In this document: piece after piece, positions 35,670 to 47,800 of the stretch | How positions within the stretch are numbered: position 1 is the first letter of the stretch | How the letters are laid out: each line of letters opens with the position of its first letter | DNA from: Laetiporus sulphureus 93-53 | Lineage: Eukaryota; Basidiomycota; Agaricomycetes; Polyporales; Laetiporaceae | Reading direction: 5' to 3' | Assembly (NCBI RefSeq): GCF_001632365.1 | Contig: NW_024468563.1 | Location: 3,367-67,366, forward strand | Length of the DNA: 64,000 bases | Made by a program: the position numbers and the translations under genes | The notes under the pieces: generated by a model | The model's database searches: none | What the model was told of the DNA's origin: nothing | What the model saw: the letters and a program-made list of their open reading frames with translations, nothing else

Positions 35670-37298
35670 TCAAGATGATGCCTCCTGCTGTTTCGCAGCT
35701 TCTGCTGCAGAATGAGCTGCTCCGGGTGGCGCCACGCCGTCTGCATTCTCCTCGGCAGCGGGCTTAGCGTTCTTGCCCTTGCCCGGTGGAGGCGGATGGT
35801 ACACTTTTTCCTGTGACAAAAACGTCTCAGCTGAGTCCAGGAGAGTTGTTCCTGGAGTACCTACCTTCTTTTTCTTCTTTTCCGGCTTCGCATTAAGATC
35901 GGGGTAAGCCAGCTGCTCGACCTTGCGCCATTCCTCGCTCTCCCCAAACGCCTTCTGAACAGGGTCGAGCAGGCGCACGATCGCATCCGCCACCGCCGTC
36001 TTCAAATCCTTCGGGTGTACCTTCTTCTCCGCAAAGTCCTGCTCGAGCTGCAGGAAGTTCTGGTAATGCAGCGAGCCACCGTACTCCTCCTTCCTAAAGA
36101 CGCTAAACACGGTGCCCTCCGGTGCACCGGGGAGCGCAAAGGGCGTCTGGTCACCGAGCGCCTCCACGCCTTCGTCCGCGTCTGCGCCCGTGTCGCCGTG
36201 GATGCGCTCGAGGCGCATCTCGCTGATCGGTATGAGCACGGCCTTCACGAACGCGAGCACGCCATTGTCGGTCGTGTTGCCCTCCTCGCAGAAGGCCTTC
36301 TTGATCTTGCGCCGCACGACGTCGGGCGCGTCGAGGAAGTCGATTTTCGAGTCGGGGTCCGAAGAGGACATCTTGCCCCCGCCGAGGCCTGGTACCATCG
36401 GGTTCATGAGGTGTGCGCGCTTTGCGTAGCCGAGGCGCGGGAGGTAGAGCTCGGCGAAGGTGAAGATCTTGCGCTATGGCGGGAAGCGCGTTATAGCCGC
36501 GGTTGGACAAGACGAGGTAGGAAGAGGCCACGTACCTGGTCGACACCGCCGAACTGGAAGTCGCAGCCAAGGTACTGCTCATCCAGCGCTTGCAGACCCG
36601 GGTAGAGCAGACCGCTCAGTAGCGGGCTCTCTACCTGCTTCACGACCTCCGCGCCGGCCTTCTTGGCGTCATGCTCCGTGACGATCGCGCATAGTCGATA
36701 GTTGTCGAGGTTGTACTCCTTCGTGAGTTGGTAGGATGAGCCCTCGATGAAGCGCAATTTGTTGATTGGAATGCCGAGCGATTTGAAGACGGTCAAGAGG
36801 ACAAATTTGTAGAAATTTGTGCGGTAGGCGACGAGTTCGAGTGGTGCCTTGAGGTTGTCGAGGAATGCATGAACGTCTGTTGGGAGGGTCAGTGCCATCG
36901 CCAACCATCAGTGGACCCGGTCGCAAGGTTCCGAGGTCTTCTCAAAATACAAACGCAAAGGCTACTCACCTGCTAGAAGGATTGTAACCTCAACTCCAGC
37001 TCGTAGGAAGTCAGCGATCTTCGTTAATGGCACGAAGTAGCCGATATGTGCTGCGATGTCCAGAGATTCATGATCTGCATTACATGGAATGTCGTCGAAG
37101 CACACCTACGTCTGCCAGTTGGTGCCGTCCCTACCCAATCTTTGAGATACGATCAATCCGTCAGTAAAAGCACGACTCACCCCAGTAGCATTTTGGTGTA
37201 CGTCCTTCGTCGAGGATGGCCTTGATGGAATCCGCTCCAAAGACCTCCTGCAATCTTCGAATGATGAGCGCGTACTTCTGCTCTGCCGTAGCAGCCAT
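35670..37298 (-). CDS. TYS1: Cytosolic tyrosyl-tRNA synthetase
   Basis: This class I aminoacyl-tRNA synthetase charges tRNA-Tyr. Starting at 37298 it reads [20 protein letters not shown], then the HIGH-type motif as [20 protein letters not shown]. The tyrosine pocket follows with [18 protein letters not shown] and [19 protein letters not shown]. The KMSKS-type loop is [18 protein letters not shown]. The C-terminal part has [19 protein letters not shown] and a Lys-rich tail, without the EMAPII domain of animal enzymes. Estimated length is about 435 residues, which fits the eukaryotic cytosolic type. An intron near 35.82-35.87 kb interrupts the Lys run. It ends [10 protein letters not shown] at 35670. 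It looks single-copy and intact. Confidence 0.94.
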
Positions 37299-37692
37299 AG
37301 CTAGGAGTGTTGGATGTGGTGAACGTTAATGAAACATGTTGCTCGAGCTTGAGATGATTATTGCTTGACTCGGTGATCGATCAAAGCACGTGCTCCATTG
37401 ATCCGTTTTCTCGGAGTGGTAGAAGTTGGAACTTACACCAGGCTCGAGGGAAATAAATCATTTTCATTATATCAGTTACATAAAATGTGGGACGATCTCC
37501 AATACAAGATGTACAATGAACATCAGTGACGCGCAAATATTCGTGACAGTTTACAAGAGCCGCATAAATATGTATAGGGAGAACACCGTGAGTCAGACGA
37601 CGAGAAACTGTACCAATAAATCTTGACGACATGGCTTGCAATAGAGTCTTGCGTACTGCAAGTAGAAATAGGAGACCCTTATTCGGAGGGTT
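37299..37692. other. Short intergenic region
   Basis: About 390 nt between the tyrosyl-tRNA synthetase start and the 3' end of copy B. It holds the synthetase promoter and the 3' UTR of copy B; I see no other feature. Confidence 0.45.
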
Positions 37693-40279
37693 TCAGGTAA
37701 GTTGAGATGTTGATGTATCTGCCATTGCAGGCCTGTTGAATCGCTCGTCTGGTATGGTCTTTCCGTCCTCATCATGCGCCTCGTATTCTGCCTGAGAATC
37801 TTTGACAGTTTCGGTGCAGAAGGAATTGTACCATACTGAATATGTTGTGGTTTCAACGTGAGACATGTTACGGTGGTAAAAGCGGACTTACGCCGAATGG
37901 AGTCGAATATAGCGTCTTCTGGATTTGAAGAATATCGCGCCATTAGCTTATCACAAGCAACAGCAATGTTGAAGTGTTCTCCGTCTGCCAAGGTTGTTTC
38001 AGAGGCTGAGCTTAACGATTCAGAGTCTAAATCTGGACCGGAGCATGATGAGCGATTATAAATGATACAAGATATGTGTCTTGCCTTCTGAAACCAATGA
38101 GGCTGAAGGGTCACTGTATTCCAGGAATACAGACCCATCGATGTAACTGCCATAGAGTGCATCCTCTGAAAAATCGCGTGGCGCATAAGAGCAGTTGTCG
38201 TGACCTAGATCGCCACCGCTATGGAGACTGTGCGGGTCGTCTATACCGTCTTCGAGAACGTTATAACCGAAGCCTCCTTGATATTGAGGGCACTCGTTGC
38301 CTTCCACGGCGGCATTATAAATGGAGGTATCACTGGGATGCAACATCAGTTCAAGTAGATCCTGATCTATACGAGCAATGGATCAGCAATGTGAGTTTAG
38401 TCAAAAACAATATGCAGAGACTCACAGTCGTCGTCACCGGGATGATAACCACAAATGTTGCTATCGACTGCGAAGACAGGTAGGGACGTCTGACTGGCAG
38501 TGAAAAGCTCGTCGGATAGCGAATTGTCCTCGAATACCTCCACAGCAGCTCCCGAATCACACCAGGGTGGGCCGAAGGATGGTACGTCAGTGTAATCAGT
38601 ATCATCCGCCTTTCCAGCTCCCTCGTCTACACCAGAGATCATATTCCTCGTGAATGTGTCCAGATGGTCCTCAGCGCCTTCGCCTGCAGATTGAGCCGCA
38701 ATTGTTTCTTCTGAGATCATATCAGCATGATACTGCCAAAACATCTGAAGCATCTCATCGTCCAGAGTAGTGTGGTCCACAGCCAAATTGCTCTGGATTG
38801 CTGCTTCGAACGAAGTCGCTTCAGCCAACATGATTGCGGGCGGTGTCAATGACTCCATAAAGTCGCCATACGCATATTGGTCGTCGCATGACAAAATCGG
38901 AGGCATATTCAGGTTTTCTGCACCCCAGCAGCCGATAGCATCCGCAAAGATATCGCGCGCTATATCGGAAGGCATGAAGTCCAGTGGAGCAAGCGAAGTG
39001 ATTGCGCTAGAGGCAAGGGCCGGCTCGATTACAAAGCCAGTGTCCATATCGGCATTAGTCCGCTCAACCTGAGTCCACGACAACGAACAGCTTGTTGAGG
39101 GTCTTGTTGGCATGAGTGATACTCGAGCACGCTTGTTTGGTACCGAGGGAACATCTGGAATTTGCGGGTCGCTTGCAGCATGGGACCGTTTCCGGTAGAT
39201 ATGCCCTCCGACAGTATTAAAGTCGCAGTCGAACGACGGGAGCATCGGCTGCTGGACTGGGCTGCTTTGAGGATGAGCAGCTTGCATATATCCTGAGGGT
39301 GCCTGGGCGCGAGTGCTAGAAGGGTTTGAGGAAACAGCGGGCGCGGCCTGCTCAGCGTGTGGACTGAGTGTGGATGTGCGCGCTGCAATCCGGAAATCAT
39401 TTCGTCCCTTCTCTTTCTCCTTCGGTAATGCCCGGTCTTCATACATCTCCCAGGGTGCTGTATGGATGCACGTTGACAGCATGAGCCGTGAGATCATATT
39501 TTTATAAAAGGGGGAATGTTCTTACGGATATATCGCGGGATAGGGAAACCGTACAATGCACAGGGGACACCAAACCTAGGCCATCCCTCCCAACCAGTGG
39601 GGTCATCCGGAGCTGAGTCCCCATAGTGCTGAGAAAGCGAGCACGTCAGAGATTGTTCACAGAGCTCAACTAATATCACTCACAAGACGGAACACGCGTT
39701 CCTCTCCAGCAGATAAGGCGCCAACAGTCACTAGGGACAGGTGGATTCCCGTCTATATGACATATTTCATTTTCTGAATGTGAGATAGAAGGGGTACGTA
39801 CGTAGCGCAATTCTTGTAGGTCGAGGGGCGCGACCTTCGAGTTCCTGAAGCCATCGGAGCGATTTGCCCTCGCTCTCCATATTATGATGTGCTTCAGCCC
39901 TACTCGGCCTCGAGAGGTCCATTTCTTTGCGAGGGGGTGCATCCACTGGGCTGTTGTCAGCTACTTTGCTGAAGACACAGTAATAGACATACATTATTAG
40001 CCGCCATCGAAACGCCTTCATAGACTTTAACACCGGGCTTGGACAAGCAAGAGGCTTCATGGTCCTCCGCGATGACCTGGCAAACTGATGTTAATATATG
40101 AGCTTGAAAGTTGACACCGGCAGGAATAAATGGTGTACCCGATACCCGGCATCGGACAATCTCTTCTCAATCGCCACCTTGCATTTGTGGTGCTGTTTTA
40201 TGGTATTTGTACCGGCACCAGGTTCGATCACATTCACGATGAGCGCGAACCCCTTAGGATATCGGCCTGAGGTATTCAT
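37693..40279 (-). CDS. Unrecognised protein, paralog of the 29.1-kb gene (copy B)
   Basis: The product is not recognised. It starts MNTSGRYPKGFALIVNVIEP at 40279. The first exon ends after SDAGYR and the next starts VIAEDHEASC, the same intron place as in copy A. Matching blocks follow: LKHIIIWRARANRSDGFR, DDPTGWEGWPRFGVPC, a basic patch PNKRARVSLMP, and a long acidic/Ser-rich middle (about 39.3-38.4 kb). Then come DLLELMLHPSDT, HFNIAVACDKL with NPEDAIFDSI, and AEYEAHDEDGKTIP. It ends ADTSTSQLT with TGA at 37693-37695. It lacks the long Asp/Glu run of copy A and is shorter at the C-terminus. It faces copy A across the DnaJ and tyrosyl-tRNA synthetase genes and is divergent from the first sacsin-like gene. 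Confidence 0.68.
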
Positions 40280-41849
40280 GGCAATGTTGACTAGACCAGT
40301 AAGCTATGGAAGTAGACTGGGAGAATATGAGGATGCGGTTCACCGGGGATGTACGCACATTTTATACGCGGCTACCGCGTCAGAGCACATATTGTCACTG
40401 TTTTCAGAAGTGAGACCGCATTCAGAGCCACCCGTTCACCATTCTGCCGTCCTACCACACCAGTACCACGTTTTGCCTTCGACGTGTTTCACCCGGCAGG
40501 CGAGCGACTGCATCGCCTTACTGAAACAATCGCCTGATCGATCGGCGTAACGACTGGTGGCGGTTGCTATGATTTGGATGCTTGATCACCCTTCGACGCC
40601 ACTGGAGCATCGGATGTACTGTTCATTGCAACACGCTGAGCAGCTACACGTTCCCCCCGTCAAGCTACACGTTTTCCCAGCACCTACGCGTTGTCTATAC
40701 GCCAACAGTGCGCCGAGATATCTAGCGCAATGGCTCCTGAACTTGGTTGTGCAACCGGGACCGGTTCTGCCGAGAAGTATCACGGTCCTCTGGATGAGAT
40801 ATCGTTTGAGCGCCACATAGCTTCAATTGTCGCTACTAGAGACGCACCATTCCATTTGGGTTCAGGCAAAGATTCTGCAAGAGGTGGTTCGTCTCTGTGC
40901 ATCAGACGTACCATTTTCTGTGAATGTCAATTATTGAAGGGGAAGGCACGGACTTCTATACAGATACCCGGCGTTGAACCAGCTCAGATCTGAGTGATTG
41001 CGCCAGTGGAAGTTGGACCTTTGGGACCTGTCATACCAGCCAATGATGGCCTGTCAGCCTACAACCTGAAGGCACATAGATATTCAATATTTCATGGAAA
41101 GGCGCAGTATGCATCATAACTGTTGTAGGATGCTTCAACGAAGTCATCCAGTGGGTGCACGCCACACGGTATTGTAGAGTATCTACTAGAAATAAGTATT
41201 GAACCTGATCAGTTAGGCACCCAAAAGCTGTATGGGCTCCCTCAAGCCCGTGAGCATAGTGTTCAAATCGTTCCGACCTGATATGCTTCACGTCACGCTC
41301 GCGGGGGTTTGACCAAAGTGCCTCTGTGCCACATCCAATAGTAAATGTATATAAATGCAATATGGACTTAAGCCGTTACTTTGAACTTGGATGCGTGAGC
41401 TGCACGGCGTACCGTGACGTTCTTGGACTCGAGTTCAAAGCCTGTACGCACTACTTATGCTCAGCGTCAGCATCAACGTATTGCGTCCCGGAAATCTTCA
41501 CCTATGTGTGCTGCAGCGTTGAGGTCTAAAACAGTCCCAGCGTCTCTGCATCGAGGATCCAGAGCCTAGCCTACTATTCAACTCGCTTGTATAAGCAGCT
41601 TCAAGTAGGTCCTGGGACTTTCTGGGAGCCAAGTAAGCGAGATACTTTCCTGATGAGGGCCCGGGGACAGAATACCGAGGATCGCGCGGAGGCTTCGCAG
41701 AGGTACCACGTGTGAACGGGGCCCACTGAACCAAAGCCTCGAGGCAAGAAGAACCTAGTACATATATGATCACGGCACGCTTGTGAGCCTCCTGTCTCGC
41801 TCGTTTCCTCCTCTGCATCTCTGTCTGTGATCGCGCTCTCGTCGACAAC
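40280..41849. other. Divergent intergenic region between copy B and sacsin-BTB copy 1
   Basis: About 1.6 kb. It contains TATAAAA for copy B on the minus strand (40360-40366) and a CACGTG (41707-41712) about 140 nt before the sacsin-like start. Overlapping short frames on both strands have no domains, so I call no gene here. Confidence 0.45.
40360..40366 (-). promoter_or_regulatory. TATA box of copy B
   Basis: TATAAAA on the minus strand, about 85 nt before the ATG at 40279. Confidence 0.55.
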
Positions 41850-44800
41850 ATGAGTGCTTTCGGCGAAGTGGTCGATCTAACCGCCAATATCGAATCAATT
41901 CTCAAACGGTATCCGTTCAGCATTGGCATATTTAGGGAGCTGCTCCAGAATTCCGACGACGCAGAAGCAAAGAAACAGGTATGGAATCATCGCAGACAGC
42001 GTAGGATGGCGATGTGACCTCGACACATACACAGATTTTCTTACTCGATACTCGCGTGCATCGTCACGATTCGATCATTGATCAGAGGCTATTGAGCCTA
42101 CAAGGCCCTGCACTACTTGCTTACAATGACGCCACGTTCAGCGAGAGTGACTGGGAGTCGCTGCAGAACATCAATCGCTCGTCGAAGAAGATAAATACTG
42201 AGTATGTCGTTCTCAGACATCGCGCTTCAGCGTTCTTATCTCTTATCTTCAGTAAAATCGGAAAGTACGGAATCGGACTTCGCTCCGGCTATCATGTAAG
42301 TCAACGAGGCATCAGCTCTGTCGTTTAGCGGGCGATACTGATGCCTGTTAGGTCACGGACAACCTTGAAGTTCTTTCTGGAGACTCCTTAGTCATCTTCG
42401 ACCCGCATCGCCGCATCATCCCAGAAGGAGGCAAGAAATGGCCTCTCGTGGACATACGTCAGAACTATCCCGACCAGCTATCGCCATTCGGGCACTTTCT
42501 GCCCGCGAACCTCAGCAATAATTTTGACAGTACAATTATACGGCTACCATTGCGTCAAGTCGAGAACAGGAGCCTGATCAGCTCCAAAGTCCCTGATATC
42601 AGCGAGATCGAACAGCTCATGGTGGAATTTGTTGAAAAAGAATTACCCATTGCTATGCTCTTCCTCTCGCATATCACTCGCGTTGAGCTCATCATACTCG
42701 ACGATGATGGCACAACTCGTGTGGTTGGCGAAGCGGACATTGAGCGGGAGCCCTCCGTTGCTCAGACTCTTAGCAGATCTGTTCAATTTACAGACAGCAG
42801 GGTCAACGTGCGTCGGTTCAATCATGAAGCCACGCAAAACGATTCGTACGATTGGCATATCCTGCATGCATCCTTCGCCGAGGAGGACTGCGTCAAAGCT
42901 CTCAAGGAGCGCTTAGGAGTAGATAGCGAATACGATGTTCTGGCCGATCTCAAAGCTGAGAAGCTGTGCCCGACGAGCGGTAGTCCCGTAGCGATTGCAT
43001 TCCCACTCTCCCATCAAACATCGTCGGGGAGGTTATTCACATATCTTCCGCTACCCTTGAACACAGGATTCCCCTGCCATATCCATGCGCTTTTCGCTCT
43101 CACGGATTCGAGAGATCATCTCCGGAACAGCGGAGAGGTCATTCTCGAACGAAGTCGCGATAGGTGCGTGTATCTCTCAACGTCGCCATCGAGTTGCACT
43201 GATATCGTTTTAGACTCCTCATCGAATGGAACCATGTCTTATTTCAAACCTTCATTCCAAGAGCTTGGGCAGCTCTCCTGCAAAGTCTCGCCGATCGCGC
43301 AGACTTCACAGATGACATTTACTCAGCATGGCCGCCACCGCAGCATCAAGGTTATAGTGGAGAATCTGTGTACTGGCAGGGACTTCCTGAACAGCTCCTC
43401 TCCACGGTGTTGCAGGAAAAACTTCGCGTTTGGCCTTTGAGACACTCAGAAACGGATGAAAAGCCAACCGTTTTTGCGGAAATGAATGAAATCCTCGTCG
43501 CTGAAGCCGCCGTGGAAGCGGAGTTGTTGCAAGCTCTCGCGAGGGCTAGACTCTCTATCATGCAACCTCCTACGTACATCGGCGACATGCTCAAGCATGA
43601 ACAGGTTCGATGGCTGAGTCCACAAACTGCTCACGTCGAACTTCAGGTTAGTGGGTCGTTCCAAATCCATTGCATATACGTCGTGATGGTGCTGTCATTT
43701 AGGGACACACCCATGCCTTTCTTCCTCAACTCGACTGGCCGTCCAAAATGTCAATCTTGAGCTATCTAACCTCGTCAGGAGACGCCTCGCTTCTATCCGA
43801 GATTCCATTCGTACCCACTGTCTCCAACGGCGAGGTTGCACTGACTTCCACGCTTGGAGCTCCACCTCGCACTCTTCTGGCCGAAGTAGAAACTAGTCTG
43901 TTTCAACATTACGACCCTGATGCAATTGCATTGCATCGACTTCCGAATGGTGTTGCAAAGATACTAGTGACGCATGGCGTCAGATCACTTAACGTCAGGT
44001 GCTTGAGTCATGTCCGAGTAGTTGACTATCTGCACAAGGTACTCCGCTCGATCTCCATGGAGTGGCTGACTCGATTCTGGAGCTGGATCCCTTCATGGAA
44101 TAATGCAAATACGTTGCTGCGATCCATACTGTCAATGCCTCTTTTGCCGACATCCCAGAACCAATATCGAACGATTCAAGACGGTGCCTTTATGCAGCTC
44201 GAGCATAGAGAATGGCCATTAGAAACCGTTTTGACCTCGCTTGGGTTGGTCTTCCTGTCAACATCTTTCCCCGCTTCCGCGTTGCAATTCTTGAAAAGCA
44301 GCGCATCTCACACAATCAAGGATCCCCACGATGCGGGCGATCTTATGGACTCATTAGACGTCGACGCAAAGCCCAAACTAAATGACGACGAGGCTAAAGT
44401 ATTCCGCGAGCATGTCGCTTCATGCTTGTCAAGGACTGGGGACCTAACGAATGCGCAAAAAGCGACATTGCGCTCTTTGCCAATATACTGCATTTTGACC
44501 CCAGTCGAAAATCGTGAACGATGCGGGGTCGAACACATACTATCGGCAATACCTACCAATGCTACAATTCATTGCATCGCCGGAGAAAGGCCATCAATTG
44601 TACCAAGGGTCTCTGGCGTTGTCTTTGTTCTGATAACCGACTCTGCTCGCCTGATGGATCACATTGACTATCATGCTGCGAGAAATGTATTGAAAGAAGC
44701 AGACGTTGTAGAGCTCGCAATCGAGCATCTTTCTGAGCAAAGCCCACCGCTGCAGCTCGACTTCCTCCGCCGTCTTGCGGAGTCTCCTACCCTTCGTTCA

Positions 44801-47800
44801 TACGACACACTCGAAAGATTGAAGGCTACGCGATTCATTGCGATGAATGCATCCAATGTATATCGAGCACCGCAGGATCTCGTCGACCCAAGCAGTGCTC
44901 TTGTCGACCTAGCTCTGTCCGGAGACTTCTGGCTACCATCTGATTGTCGCAATGATACCTACCGCGAGATGATCAACTTGCTGCGGTCCATCGGTGTGCT
45001 TCAAAAGCAACTATCTGCTGAATTTGTTCAACGCCGCATCGCTCGGGTTGCTGTGGCTTACGATAATTCGCAAGACGATGCATCCAAAGTTGCCCTTCGG
45101 TTGCTTCAGATGTTGGAAGCGGAACGCTCTATCTGCATCGAGCTTTCCCGAAATAGCTTCTCCCATCCAGCGTGGCTTCCTACCCAGCAAGGAAACAGAT
45201 CTCCTACTGACTGCCGCGATCAGCGACATGAAGAACTATTTGACCGTGTCCTTCCAGTTGTTCGCATTCGCATCGAGAGTACCGCTCTGCGTGAATTCTT
45301 GGGATGGCACGCTCCGATATCGCTGTTGACGCTGAGGGATCAGTTTAATGCTTTGATATTGGAAGGAGACAAGATCTATGAGCTCCATCGTGTGATCCGC
45401 GAGTTCGGTCAGCGATTTCAGGAGATGAATGAAGCGTTCGTTCAGGAATTGAGAGCGCTCGTCTCTGAGCGGAAATGGGTGCCAATCTCGTCTGACCCAC
45501 CCTGCATTGTGACCACGCTGGATGTGATGTTGTCATCAGACGTTGATCTCCCTGGACTCCACCGAGCCCCTCTAGACCTTATCAGCAGGGTAGGTGTGAA
45601 GGCGTTCCTGGAACGAATGGGCTGTCCGCAGGGGTGAGCTTCATGACAATGATTCATTCTTTTCTTCAAATAATGCTCATGACACCGCAGGCCGTCTAAT
45701 GCTGCCATCTTGCGTAAGATTGATACGATTCCACGACATGAAATAGTGAACAATCGGACCACCAAGGCTATAGTTCGACTTCTGGAAGCGTTGGAGTTCC
45801 AGAACTTGACCAGTGCTGAGTGGATCCGCGTTTGCCTTCCCGACGTTCAAGGGGTCATGCGTGATCGAAGTGAGCTTTTTTACGACGATCTTGGCACTCG
45901 AGCCCTGGAGGTAGAACTGCCTGAAAATCGATTCAAGACTCATAGACAAATCAGCGAAGTACTCGCGGACCAACTTGGAGTCACATTCCTCAGTACCATG
46001 GAACTCAATATCCTGGATCCCGATGAAGATGATATGCTAGAGGATCCAGTCACTCGTGTCAATGGCGTGCTTAGATCCTATTCCATTGATCAGGCATTCA
46101 ACGAATTTCTGGCGAACGCAATGGATGCTAATGCCAAGAATATGACCCTTGTCCTGGACGAGAACACTTCGAATCTCAGGAACGCGGATTACTTGTCGTC
46201 ACGCATGTCGCAATTCTGCGCAGGTCCGGCTTTGATCGTGCATAATGATGCGCTCTTCACGGACAAGGATTTCAAAGGAATTCGCAGCATTGGGCTAGGG
46301 GGGAAACAGGATAGCGATGGCGTCATCGGGAAGTTCGGGCTGGGTGCTCTCACTGTCTTTCATTTCACTGAGGTAATGTCATTCCGCGCTGGTGATGGAT
46401 CAAGTCTGATAATCTACCAGTTGCCTATGATCGTATCCGGGAAATATGTGCTTTTCTTAGATCCAAGTCAAGCATATCTGCCGCCGAATGGCAGTGGAAA
46501 ACGGCGTGCTTTGCGCATTCCTCTCTCAACTTTGCAGAGGTCAGTGTCGTTTCATTAGAGTCAGAGTCGGCCCTCATTAACCATGGATTGATAGACAATA
46601 TCCTGGCCACTTACAGAGGTTATATGAGCTACTGTCCTTCTCCGCAGATACAGAATTTTACAATGGGGTGAGCTGCTACGATACCCATCGCCAGTGGAGA
46701 AAACTCACAGCATGCTGTTCAGAGCCTCTTTTGGCTTCCGCTCCGAACCGCATTGCAAGCGACTACCAGCCGACTATGGACTTCAGAGTTGAGTAGCAAC
46801 ACCGTCAAAAACATGATGAGTTCGTATGCATCGGTCGCACCTGAAGCGCTACTCTTCAATCATTTTGACCGGATATCGGCGTATTCCACACGATCGAAAA
46901 AATCGGATTTCTGGTCCGTCTCAGCCGAACGCGCAAGTGTCTGGCCCGTAGACGGTGATTACAAATGCGAGAGGGTCTCAATTACTCGTGAAGGCCCTCA
47001 ACGCCACGTGAGCCGGCAAGAGTGGCACGTTGCTCAAGCAAGATCTACCTTGCATGCGCTGCCAACTGAATTCCAGGAGCTGGCACCGAAGCATCGCATG
47101 AGAGATCTCAGAATCGGCCTCGCAGGCTTGAGCCAATGTATCTCAGGGACGTTAAAGCAGGATGCTCTAAATCACAAGTTCTTCTCTAATCTCCCTCTCC
47201 CCGTCCGCACATGCCTTTCGGTGCATATCCATGCATCATTCATCCTCGCCGACGACCGGCGGTCCATCAGGTTTGATGACAATGGCCAAGCTATCCCGGA
47301 GGCGAGATATAATCATTACATCTTGTCGCAACTGATCCCTCCTTTGTACTGGTACCTTCTGGAGGCCTGGCCGGGTGATCTGGACAACTTCGATATCTGG
47401 CCTGGTGCGACTCGTGGTGCTATGCGAAGCGAAGATGCACTGTCGACCATTCTCAGCCAAGCGTTCTACTCTGACCTCCCAGGTAGTGGGAGGAGAATGT
47501 GTCAACCTGCCATCGGAGGCGAGCGTATCAAATTCCAAGACTCATTGTTTGTGGATAAGGAGCCTTTCGCGGACGAGGTTGCAGTGAAGAAGGTGCTTCT
47601 AGCTGTCAACAACCCTGCATTGGTGATCATCCCTCACAACATTACGAAGCGTGCGAAAGCTGCGAATGCACGGATCCAGTGGGTGGATGAGTATAAAACA
47701 AGTGAAATATTACTGGAATGTCGACTCCAGTTGACGGCGGCATTTGATGCAAAGCGCGTTAACGTCAAGGACATCGAGAGTACCCTGCATTACCTCCGGA

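Noticed and set aside
36015..36605. 196-codon plus-strand frame
   Set aside because: Antisense to tyrosyl-tRNA synthetase exons with HIGH and KMSKS motifs.
46425..46610. A 61-codon minus-strand frame identical to one at 60548-60733 (+)
   Set aside because: It is the antisense of the near-identical tract of the two sacsin-like genes; the identity reflects the duplication, not a conserved small gene.
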